Position numbers and translations under genes: made by a program. A stretch of DNA of 31,870 nt from Intoshia linei (Eukaryota > Orthonectida > Rhopaluridae): contig LWCA01000333.1 in NCBI GenBank assembly GCA_001642005.1, positions 1 through 31,870 of the forward strand, given 5' to 3'. The notes beneath the pieces were generated by a model, which had not been told where the DNA came from, ran no database searches, and worked only from the letters and a program-made list of their open reading frames with translations. How positions within the stretch are numbered: the first letter of the stretch is position 1; every line of letters begins with the position of its first letter. Shown here piece by piece: positions 22,386-31,870 of this stretch.

Positions 22386-24526
22386 TTAAATATTTGAATT
22401 GAAAAGATCTGAACTTGGAAAATCATCATAGAGATCCGTTATTCCCTCCACATTATCTTCTAAGCTAAACATGTAGTCTTGTTCAAGTAAAGCTGGATGT
22501 AATTGTTCAAATTGTTGGGTAGGGTTTTCGCGTTGTGGTTGAGAGGTGGTAAACATCCACTCATCCCTTTCAAAATGTATGCCTTGGTTAAGAAGATTGT
22601 CATTAAGAATAATGTCTTGGTTTTCAACAAAATCAATTGCTTTGGCATTTTTGTCATATACATTTTCTTCAGGTATCATGTTTTCTAATCTGTGAGGATT
22701 TATCTTAAAATTATCACCAACTTTTTCGAGGTGAGTATCCTCATCGGGACAAATAAAACCTTCAATCTCAGTATCACTCTTTAGAAACATTTGAATGTTC
22801 TAAAAACATGATTAAAAACAATAAAATATTTCAAATACATCATGTATTGGATTGGGAACTTCCATTCGTGTTTCTGGTGGAGCTTTGATTATAATAACTG
22901 TATTTTTTTTATAGGAATCAATATTTCTAATGTCTTTGTAGTTTAGGTACAATTTAGTGCTTTAATAGGAAAATAATGCTATAAAATATTAAAAAATAAA
23001 ATATATAAATGAAACAAAAGGATATTTTTTGTCTTCAGATTCATTAATTCGTTTAAGAGAACTTTCTAAAGAATCAATGTGATGTTCTAAGTATGTTTCT
23101 ATGCATTCAAGCTCAGCTAGGTCTAATTTTGATATATAAATATTTTTTATCAATTCAATTACCAGCATGCAATTTTATTTGATCTATACTTTTAGCTTTA
23201 TTTTCTTCTTCAGTCGATTTTTGACCACTATTATTGTGAATAAATTATGATAATTTTTTTTGTAAATAAATATAGATTCATACTATATAAACTTTATAAG
23301 GTATACCAGTTGATGTTAACGAGTTGAAACACAGAATTACATAATGAGATACGTTCTCAAAAATTATTCTGGGAAAAGTCCCCGGACCCAGACCCGAGAG
23401 GGTGTATTTGAAAGAATACCATCCGTGTGGTTATATGCCCCAGACACTTGCGCTTCTGGTAATGAACTTAGTGAACCTTGCGTTTGTCGCGGTGATAGTC
23501 AGTTTACATAATAGATATTTCAACAATATACACAATGGGGCTTAGCGTTGACATCTTTTTTCTACTTAAAACAGAGGTTCCATAGGTTTTTATACATAAA
23601 ATGTTTAATTTTACAGAAAATAGTATTAATTGGTTTTCAAGTTACACCGGGAGGTTTACTGTAGATATATGAAAACATAAATGATTTTTTTATATAATTA
23701 AATCTTACATTTTAGAACTAATTCAATCTATTTCACTAAATTTTTATTGGTTAAAAAATTCAGACCCATCCCATACACTCTAATACAGTGGTTTTCAACC
23801 TTTTTGTGTTCGCAACCCCCTTATAAACATAAAAAATTTTCATAATGTAAAAATATTTCCGTAACATTATTACTGTCAATATATTAAAAAATATAATAAA
23901 AAAAATAAATAAATATATTCATAAAATTTTCAAATTCTCACAACCTCCTGATAAATTTCGCGACCCCCTGGTTGAAAAGCACTGCTCTAATAAAACTAAC
24001 AAGTATGGGACCAGTTAAGTATCCATTAACTTGATACTTACATCCACTGCACATTGCATTTTTCTATTTTTTTAATCAAATCAATTCCTTCCAAAACGTT
24101 GGTTATATCATATATCCGTCGTTTGTGCACACTCAATTTTTTAGCAGCATATGTGAGGTTTACAATCTATAAATGGAATGATGTATTTAAAGGATAAATG
24201 TTACCCCATTAGGATCCATTCTAATGAGATCAATGAATCTTTTGGTTAACAGTCCAAGTGACGTATCGTATTTCTTATCATGATTATCTATGGATAAATA
24301 AATTGTTAATTTTGAGTACCTGATAAGATAAATGAAAAAACGGAATCCTTCATATTATCTGTGTCTGCGTTATCTTCCAAATTCATATTAAGGGCTCGTT
24401 TTGTTTTCTAAATGAAAAATATAAATTGAACAACAAAATGTATACTAAATATTGATCCGAATTGCTATCAGGAGCCCATATTTTGCTGAAATTCTTAATA
24501 TCTGGTGTTTGTAATCGTTCTTCCAT
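22386..24526 (-). CDS. E2F: E2F transcription factor, E2F4/5-like
   Basis: Eight exons: 24446-24526, 24320-24407, 24205-24287, 24042-24166, 23163-23227, 23016-23122, 22839-22959 and 22386-22799, about 360 aa. The winged-helix DNA-binding domain spans residues about 60-125 ([25 protein letters not shown] at about 100-111). A leucine-rich dimerisation helix follows ([20 protein letters not shown]), then the marked box ([34 protein letters not shown]). The acidic C-terminus, [19 protein letters not shown], matches the E2F4/5 pocket-protein-binding and activation region. E2Fs pair with DP proteins to control S-phase genes. The join of exons 6 and 7 is off by one base, which would be solved by one fewer T in the TTTT run at 23016-23019. 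The 814-nt intron carries a hAT MITE. Confidence 0.9.
23786..23984. mobile_element. hAT-type MITE with perfect 8-bp target duplication
   Basis: A 199-bp non-coding element starts CAGTGGTTTTCAACC and ends GGTTGAAAAGCACTG, near-perfect inverted repeats with one mismatch. CTCTAATA is duplicated exactly at 23778-23785 and 23985-23992. Inside, CGCAACCCCCTTATAAA and CGCGACCCCCTGG continue the inverted repeat. The well-preserved duplication and ends suggest a fairly recent insertion. It lies in the long intron of the E2F gene. Confidence 0.9.
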
Positions 24527-25600
24527 ATATCGGATAATGTATCATAAACTAATGTACTATAAACTCAATGTATAAAGTAATCAATGCCAATTTAAATCAA
24601 TTTATTACCTTTAATATATTGTAGTAAATTCCTATACTGAGTAATTTACGCGCATTGATAATTGACAAGTAATAAAATGATAGCGTTGTTATAGATAAAT
24701 ATAAATGTATGTAAAATAAATAATTGTTTAGAAATGAATCAAATTGTGTACAAAAGATAAATATGACTTAACTAGATTTCTTAGATATTACAATTAACGC
24801 AACTGGATCAGAAATCTGTTACTGCGCAGTTTAATGTTGAATATTACAACAAAGTTATACATTTATTTATACACCAATCTTTGCGTTTATACGTTTTGAG
24901 TCGTAACTCTATAAAATTTTAATTTTTTTGTTAGTTTATAAAATCATAAATATAATTCAATGGAAAGTGAATCCTGTATCAAAAATTAAAAGACAGTATT
25001 TAATTGTGATTTTTATATTTTAATTTATAGAAATTTTTGAAACAAAGTCATAATCTGATCAAATTGTTTCGATCTATTATTATAATCGTATTATATCTCA
25101 ACCCGCGCGATTTTGGATTACAATCTGAATTAATTATAATGGATAAGCGACAGGATTTTATTGAATTAAGGGGTGTCAAATAGAAAAAGGTTAATAACCC
25201 ATGTTTTAGATTAAACAATAATTTGAATGGAGTCCATTTCATAAAAATCATATTTGTGGGATACAGGTGGTTGTTGAAAGGATGCGTAAATAGTTATAAA
25301 AATAAAATTTTTTCTAATTTTAAAAAAATTGTTTAATTAATTAAAAACTCTTCGCCAAAGTTTGGTTAAATTGACATTCAAATTAATAAAGGTAGATTAT
25401 TGTTATTTGTAGTAAGTCATCGTATTTTTCTACCATTTTGAAAACGCTTTTCTAAGGTATCAAATTTAAAGTAATAGATATATCAATAACGTTTAACATA
25501 CACTTATGTAAATAAACGATTTAATGTAATTTTTTAGTCGATAATCTACTAACTAGAAAAAAATTAAATACATGAAATTTATATATTTTAATAGATAATA
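24527..25600. other. Intergenic, E2F upstream region, no gene seen
   Basis: About 1.07 kb between the E2F start and the LRRC34 stop. Open stretches here are short and lack splice or family support. I did not find a consensus E2F site (TTTSGCGC) in the E2F upstream sequence. Confidence 0.5.
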
Positions 25601-27942
25601 TCAATTTATAGTAAGAAATCCATTAATTTCATACAGATTATTATTTACTGTTTGTAAAGTGGTTGGCTTGTTTGGTAATTTAGCTAAATAGGCTATTTCT
25701 TCAATATAATATGGTCTAAAATCAACATAGGATTGGGACAGTCGTCCGTTTTCAATTAAAATAGAAAATACAAGAGCGGTGGATTCATCTATATTGTTAC
25801 CCCATATATACAATTTTCTGAGAATATCATTTTTCTAATTGATTTATTAATTAAAAATAAATAAGTGGAATTGTATACACATTGTGTATTACACATATTA
25901 CGTATGTATTAGCTTTACCTTTAGGCAATGGGCTATATCGTAAAGGCCAATACGGTTGATTTCGTTTGAAACTATTGATAATTGTCGTAAATGGGTATTG
26001 TGTTTTGAAAGAGCGTCAGCAATGGCACTTGCACCTTTATCTTTAATTCTATTGTATGATAAATTTAAAACTCTCAAAGGTGTGTTATATCGTAAATATT
26101 CTGCTATACAAATAGCACCAGTTGAAGTAATGGTGTTACAAGAAATGTCTAACCAACACAGATGTGAAGGTTTCAAGTTATCACTACCAAATACACTAAT
26201 TCGATTGAATCGATTCATTAACGATTCAAACATTAATTTAGCTCCAATGTCATCCATATTTGAATTTTGTACGGATAGAACACTTAAAGAACCTGAATTC
26301 TCCAGCATTCTAGCAATGTGAGTGTGATGTTCGGCTTTTACGGATTTAATTAATGGACTTGTCAAATTCAAAGATTTTAAAGTTTTCGAGCCTACTGTGC
26401 TTGTACAAATTGCAATCACCGCACAAATATCGAAATCACAATGGGACAATGATAATGCCTGTAAAGACACATTTATCTAAATGTGAAATTATAAGTGATT
26501 TTCAAAAATAACTCATAATTTGGACCAGGGGTTCCCAAAATGGACGATTTATTCAGTTTTTTTGCATACAATGTAATTTATTTATAAAGCCACGCATTGT
26601 TTCATGTTAATTTTGATGTATTTCAGTATAGTAAAACCAGAATAAACTTTTTATAACTTTTCCATAATCATCCTCGTTGAACGTGAATTCAGTGTTGTAA
26701 TGAATTTATTGACCAAAAATAGGAATAGATGACAAATATTCGACCGTGAAGATTTACGATTAATGTTGACTGACATAAAATCAAAAAATTAGTGGATCAA
26801 CATCAAAGCAATTTTTCACATTAATTATTATAATATTATTATTTTAAAATAAATTGTATACTCTATTTATGCTCGAAAACAGATTTTGTTAAATTTTACA
26901 TGGATAGAGTGGGGCGTTGGTAAATTTTGTGGTTGTAATGGGATATTTTTATAGCAAATTTGGGATCCACTGAGATTAACAGTGACACAGTAATAAATAT
27001 ATCCTTTTTTAATTGACATATTATAATATTATTTTCATCAATATTAAACTAGGACTTTGGAAATATCTCATAATGAGTTTAATCAAAAATAATTGGTTAT
27101 TTATTGAGTAAATTTTTAAATACTTATTATACGACGTAGTCTAAATCCACTGTAAAATTATTGAAAATAATGAAAAATAGTTGTCAGAAAATATAGGTTT
27201 AATTTCATAAGATATAGCCTCTGAGTCAGAGGTCACTTAAAAAATATTTTATTACTTTGAGATTTCTCAAATTGAAACACAAAAATAGGAATACACATGA
27301 GAGACATTAACCTGTCACACACGTACCGTGTTCGGTACGTATAATTTTTTTAAAGAGAAAGTATGATTTTCAACATGCCGAAACTTGTCATATCTATTTC
27401 GACACGTAAAACCTGAAAGGTATACCTGATATATAAAATAATACCTGGAGAGTTTCAGCAATTAACACACCTCCATTGCGACCTATTTTGTTTCCATCGA
27501 GGATGAAATTTGCTAATTTGCAATCTTTTTGTTTCAATCCATTACATATATACGAAAGGCCCACTGAATCAAAATCATTACTTGATAAATCAAGTTTTCT
27601 CAACATATAATTTGATGAAATCAGCTCACTCAGGGCGCGACAACCTTCGTTACCTATCATATTAAATGATAAATCCAATTTGTTTATAAAATTATTATTT
27701 TGAATTGTGTCTAAGAGAGTAAATGCATCATGATCTTTCAATCTAACATTAGGGTATTTTTCGTTACTATATTTGTCCAATTCTTTTCCGTTTAAATTCA
27801 AAGTGTATGGTTTTACGAAAGGCTCATTTTTGTACTTGATAATTTCTCGCTCTAATAATTTATATAAAGAGTCATTGAAACACCTATTTTCTCGTTTACT
27901 AACCGTTTCATACTGTTTTATCATATTGTTTATTGAAGACAT
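25601..27942 (-). CDS. LRRC34: Leucine-rich repeat protein, LRRC34-like
   Basis: Three exons (27445-27942, 25919-26476, 25601-25834) join in phase 0 to 429 aa, starting at the ATG MSSINNMIKQYE. Repeats of the RNase-inhibitor type run from about residue 75 to 375, for example NKLDLSFNMIGNEGCRALSE, RKLDLSSNDFDSVGLSYI, RVLNLSYNRIKDKGASAIAD and RQLSIVSNEINRIGLYDI. The C-terminal LRKLYIWGNNIDESTALVFS followed by a non-LRR tail recalls the end of LRRC34 (recalled, not aligned), and the length is similar (human about 420-460). LRRC34 is reported in germline and pluripotent cells at the nucleolus. The first intron (968 nt) contains a hAT remnant; the second is 84 nt. The ATG is 49 bp after the ribophorin I stop. 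Confidence 0.72.
26526..26972 (+). mobile_element. Degenerate hAT element in the LRRC34 intron
   Basis: The left end CAGGGGTTCCCAAA and the right end TTTGGGATCCACTG are hAT-like inverted repeats about 447 bp apart. Between them, plus-strand frames at about 26680-26825 read FSVVMNLLTKNRNR and FDREDLRLMLTDIKS, the C-terminal region of ZBED/SCAND3-like hAT transposases, broken by stops. I could not identify a target duplication. Confidence 0.65.
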
Positions 27943-27962
27943 AATAAAAATCAAAATAAATG

Positions 27963-27968
27963 TTTATT
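27963..27968 (-). terminator. Poly(A) signal of ribophorin I inside the 49-bp gap
   Basis: AATAAA (minus strand) is 23 nt after the RPN1 stop and 20 nt before the LRRC34 ATG. Cleavage at the usual distance would fall at or inside the LRRC34 start. Confidence 0.55.
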
Positions 27969-27991
27969 GTTGCGAAGAAATACAATACCAT

Positions 27992-29859
27992 TCAGAAGCT
28001 TTTTTTGATTAAAGTCAAAACGGTACAGTACGATTCTATGTCTTTGGTTCTGACATATTCATTCTTCAAATTTATTTTATTTTTTCCTCCTTGAGGTTTA
28101 AAACAATCGAGAGATGCCCTGATTAAGTTGTATAATTTATCACAAGTGCATTTAAAATCATTCAACTAAAATCGTAATTTTAAATTTGTGCCAATTAAAT
28201 TTACCTTTGACAAGCTTGCATCTTGATATGTTTCAAATTTCGCGTAACCTTCAGTAATCACCAAATTCAGTTCATTGCATTTACCAATAATGGAAGAATA
28301 TTCAACATTTGAATTTGCTTTGAGTTCGGTAATAACAAAAGAAAATTTTTCCATGACTTGAGTCATGTACAATATCATTTCATTTTTTAAAGGAGATGAA
28401 AATTGGAGCGTATTTTTCAACCTCAACAAAAGAATAACAGACAAAAATAAAATAAAAATAGCTGAAAAGAGCATAAATGGCTCATACAACAGATACCAAC
28501 GTTTAAAATTGTATTGAATCTATGAAACGAAAAAGTTTTATATTAATTTAAATTCTCAAATACCGTAATTTCCTTCATGTGAGATTTCACAATATTTTTC
28601 ATATTGAATACTATGACGGTTCGACCGTAATAGTCCAAGTATATTTTTAAAATGTCGTCTTTCAACCTTTTTAATCCAACAATGTTATTGGGAAGAACAC
28701 GTATATTGCTAAATAAAATAATGGGTGAATTGAAAAAAATACTATGAAAATTCAGGAATGGCAATACGAATTAATAAATCATCCACAACAAATGATTGAG
28801 CATGAATATCCATAAGTGGTAATTTTAATATACGGGTATCTATAAAAAAATACACAAAAATATTAAATGTATATAACCTTCCTTTACTGACAACCAACTT
28901 CCAGTATCGAGATAGTAACCTAACAAAAATTCAGATTTCCATCCACCGTAGAGTGGGTATCTTGTGTTCATTCTGATTTCTGTATAAGAAGGATAATGAA
29001 CAATAGAACTGGTAGAAATATTCCCAATGTCATCTTTATAATAAATGTTGTTAATCTTCTTGGGGAGCTTAGCCAAAATTGTCTCAATCACCTGCCCATT
29101 GCGAGTTGGGTTTTGATCAAAATCTAATCTTGAAAATCCACCTTTCAAAATAGCGCCCGCGTGAACCATTTCAACCTTGTTCTCCACCATAATATTTGTC
29201 CAATGAGAAATATCGATTCGTCTAACTATACTGGTTATTTTGACAAATTTGTCGGTTACTTCAAAATAGATTATCAAATCCTTCAACTCGGTTAAAGCTT
29301 CTTGCCGGCTATCAAGTTGATATAAAAGTTTGTTTGTTTTTCTAGTTAAAGATGGATGCTTTGTGTACTCCTTAAGAATACCACCCGGTAAAATAATTTC
29401 AACAAACTGTTGGTTGATGGCATACGCAGAATACACAAACAAACTATATTTAAATAACGCAAATTGACTTTCCATCTGACTAATATGTGTTGGGCTGAAC
29501 ACTAAAACGTTGATATATACAGATTCCACAATAAGATTGATTTTTGAATTTGCTCCATGGTTCAAAAAAGAAAATTCTATACAATCTTTGTTAGTAGAAA
29601 TAGAATACTTGATAGTCTTGTTGGATTGGTTGGTCTTTACTTTGATATAAGCAACATTCTTGATTGAATCGGGAACATAGCAATACATAAATTTTGCATC
29701 CACCCTATTCATTACTACTGTTATATGATCTGTTAATTCAACATTTTGACTTTTCAGATTAATTTTACGGACAACTTTGTTGATGGAAAAATCTTCACAT
29801 GACACAATATTCGACAAAATTACAATAAATAATAGAATATATTTTACTCTGTCATACAT
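27992..29859 (-). CDS. RPN1: Ribophorin I, oligosaccharyltransferase subunit (OST1)
   Basis: Five exons (28878-29859, 28743-28839, 28564-28708, 28205-28519, 27992-28165) join in phase to 570 aa, close to human RPN1 (607). A signal peptide covers about residues 1-23 (YILLFIVILSNIVSC). The lumenal domain has the family landmarks HAGAILKGGFSRLDFD, YYKDDIGNIS, RYPLYGGWKSEFLLGYYL and IYLDYYGRTVIVF. A membrane helix lies at about 424-443 (LFSAIFILFLSVILLLRL), followed by a cytosolic helical tail. Ribophorin I is an ER subunit of the complex that transfers N-glycans to nascent chains and sits beside the translocon. Introns are 34-44 nt. The ATG at 29859 is the first that leaves the signal peptide complete. 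Confidence 0.95.
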
Positions 29860-30721
29860 TTTCACAATAAATTACACGTTTTCGTTAACAACCAATATTG
29901 TTACTGAATTTATCATAATAATTTATTTTTATTAAAATTTTTACAATATCGTACAATTCTAATTGTCCCTTTATGATATAAATAATATAATTTGTAAACT
30001 TGGGTAACGAACAGCATACTAAATATAATAATTTGTTAACAAATCCTTTTATAATTTATTTAAGTTTGGGCACAAGAAAAATTTCACTAAAGTTATAGTT
30101 TTACAAATTTGTTAAAGTAATTTCTAAGTGTTAGATTGCACGGAACCTATATAATAAAATGTATATGTTTAAAATTTAACCTCTAGTAACTTGATTCAGG
30201 TTACAATATTTGCTTATATATTTTTAAAGTTGTGTTTCTTTTAATCATTACAAGAAACCAAAAATTTTTTTAGAATCTAATGGAACACTGGATAAAACTG
30301 TTTTGGTAAATTTAGTTTTTATGTAATAATTAAAAATAAATTTTGTTTAGTTGTTAAATCTGGAATCCAGATTCTGCATTTGTAGACTTTTTAGGGAGTC
30401 CGCGAAAAATTTGGTTACTATAAAATAATTACCTTTTTAAATTTAAATAGCTTCTAATTATATTCACCAATCGTATTTACATACCTTTTAACCCCTATAT
30501 CATTTTTAAAATTGAAGGCATAGGACTACTCATTCATCAAAAATATACAATAATCTCACTTTAATTTGCCAAAAGTAAAAATAAAATTAATTAATACTTT
30601 TTAAAGAAAATTAGTAAAAGCATTCTGTTTGTGATTAAAATACTTATATTTTCTTCAATAGTACCAATTGCATACATGTCTCAATGACAATATAAATTTT
30701 AAAACACAATTTATACAACAC

Positions 30722-30775
30722 TCTATATCTATAATTATAGATATAGATTATAATCTATACAACATATATGTTGTA
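30722..30775. repeat. Three overlapping palindromes in 54 bp
   Basis: Perfect palindromes occupy 30722-30747 (26 bp, centre TATAATTATA), 30742-30759 (18 bp, TATAGATTATAATCTATA) and 30758-30775 (18 bp, TACAACATATATGTTGTA). Just beyond, AACACTG and CAGTGTT form a fourth hairpin arm pair at about 30778-30804. Confidence 0.7.
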
Positions 30776-31793
30776 AAAACACTGAATTAAAATGAACAGT
30801 GTTTATTTAACACTGATTATGATTATCTTGAATTTCAAGATTCCATCATTAAAATAATAAAGTGTATGTTTATATTAACTTACATAGTTACGTTACTAAA
30901 TAAACTAATTTATATTGAATATTATCGAGAGAAATATCGAAAGAATTGAAAAAAAAGAAAACTTGAATAATTCTTTAGAAATTTAACATATGTAAGTTTG
31001 ATTATAAATAAATATTATGTGTAACTTTTATCAATAATATATAATAACAAACTAAATGTATTTATGGAGTAGCCTAATAATTTATACCGTATATTATTTT
31101 TCAGATATTCATAAAAATTTTATGGCTTCACGAATAAACATTATTTGTATACTGTAAATCACAATTGTATACAACTTAATGCACTGTTATATTGCTTTTA
31201 AATTTTAATATATTTAATTTATTGCTGTTGAGATAATGATGCTATAATTATATTTTTGCAGTTTTAAATTAATTAAGGTTTACACACGAATTTTCATAAT
31301 CGTCTTCTATCATGGGAGTGAGCATATTAAAGTTGAATATATTAATCTTTAACAGTATAATTCAATATTAGTGTTATTTTATAAGAATATAGTAATCCGT
31401 TCATTCAAAAAGTGTACAACTCTTATTTTTATTAAAAATGTATCTGATGTATTTGTAGTTTTATATTAAAACTAGATTTGAAATATTTGTTATTTATTTG
31501 TTGGTTTATAAAATATATATGCTAACCGCAATATCTTTTTTGAAGAATGCAAAAGTAGCCATCGGAAGACGATTGATTCTGCGTATGTTTAGAATATTCA
31601 TTTATGATTTTGTGACAACGTTATGAGCAATTTAAAAAAGATTCCACTAACTACATAATGATAATATAAAATCCATAATGACACAAGAAATGGGTACTAT
31701 TGTACACAATAGAAAAATATCTAACAATTACTATTTTTAGTTTCACCAATTTATTATTATGTCATTAACCCATATACTCCCAGACAAATTTTT

Positions 31794-31828
31794 CCAAATT
31801 TTTGGCAAAATCGAAGCCAAAAATTTGG
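31794..31828. repeat. Hairpin with 13-bp perfect stem
   Basis: CCAAATTTTTGGC at 31794-31806 and GCCAAAAATTTGG at 31816-31828 pair fully over a 9-nt loop. It is not near a recognised gene end. Confidence 0.6.
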
Positions 31829-31870
31829 GAAGTTAATACATACTTGCCTATTTCTCACCATATATAATTT

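Larger units (their letters stand above)
29860..31870. other. Upstream and intergenic sequence, no gene seen
   Basis: About 2 kb to the window edge contains no open frame or exon with family support. It is extremely AT-rich. Palindromes at 30722-30775 and a 13-bp hairpin at 31794-31828 are the only structures that stand out. A short frame near 31530-31625 (plus; KNAKVAIGRRLILRMF) is open but isolated. Confidence 0.5.

Noticed and set aside
25048-25251. 67-codon open frame on the minus strand between E2F and LRRC34.
   Set aside because: No ATG-context, splice or family support; hydrophobic content is explained by AT-rich codons.
1-31870. Searched for CRISPR-like arrays, tRNA or rRNA genes and bacterial-type operons.
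   Set aside because: No regularly spaced repeats, no tRNA-like cloverleaf and no rRNA sequence were recognised by eye. The sequence is eukaryotic throughout.

Overview
The window is animal nuclear DNA: strongly AT-rich, with intron-split genes and no bacterial features. The gene set is metazoan (a FANK1-type FN3/ankyrin protein, a tandem-PHD plus bromodomain-like protein, SOSS-B/NABP, RIM-binding protein, E2F4/5, LRRC34 and ribophorin I). I modelled 45 introns by joining exons in frame; 36 of them are only 31-47 nt long, and several neighbouring genes are separated by tens of bases. So compact a gene structure in an AT-rich animal would fit a miniaturised parasitic lineage such as an orthonectid (Intoshia-like). 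That identification is inference from style, not from a sequence match.

Layout, left to right. FANK1 (+, 383-1940) converges on a small single-pass membrane protein gene (-, 1951-2347) with 10 bp between stop codons. Next comes a PHD-PHD-bromodomain-like gene (-, 2577-4962) whose 1.4 kb intron holds a dead Tc1/mariner copy, then NABP/SOSS-B (-, 5204-6254). A transposon-rich tract contains a hAT element with an exact 8-bp target duplication (7226-8806). A TATA box and a palindromic AP-1-like cluster precede a large intronless gene of unknown function (+, 10851-13511). This gene converges on a long RIM-BP gene (-, 13757 to at least 17761), and their poly(A) signals nearly overlap. A gene-poor stretch follows, then a small unknown gene (-, 20402-20936), a Tc1 remnant, E2F (-, 22386-24526), LRRC34 (-, 25601-27942) and ribophorin I (-, 27992-29859), the last two only 49 bp apart. 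The final 2 kb carries palindromes and hairpins but no gene that I can support.

Functionally the genes are not a pathway. They are a mix of housekeeping (RPN1, NABP), chromatin and cell-cycle control (PHD/bromodomain protein, E2F), synaptic active zone (RIM-BP) and ciliary or germline-associated (FANK1, LRRC34) genes. The short introns appear to be the default state, and the three longest (814, 968 and 1382 nt) each contain a transposon remnant. All exon joins were made by eye from GT/AG boundaries, reading frame and family resemblance, and none is supported by transcript data.
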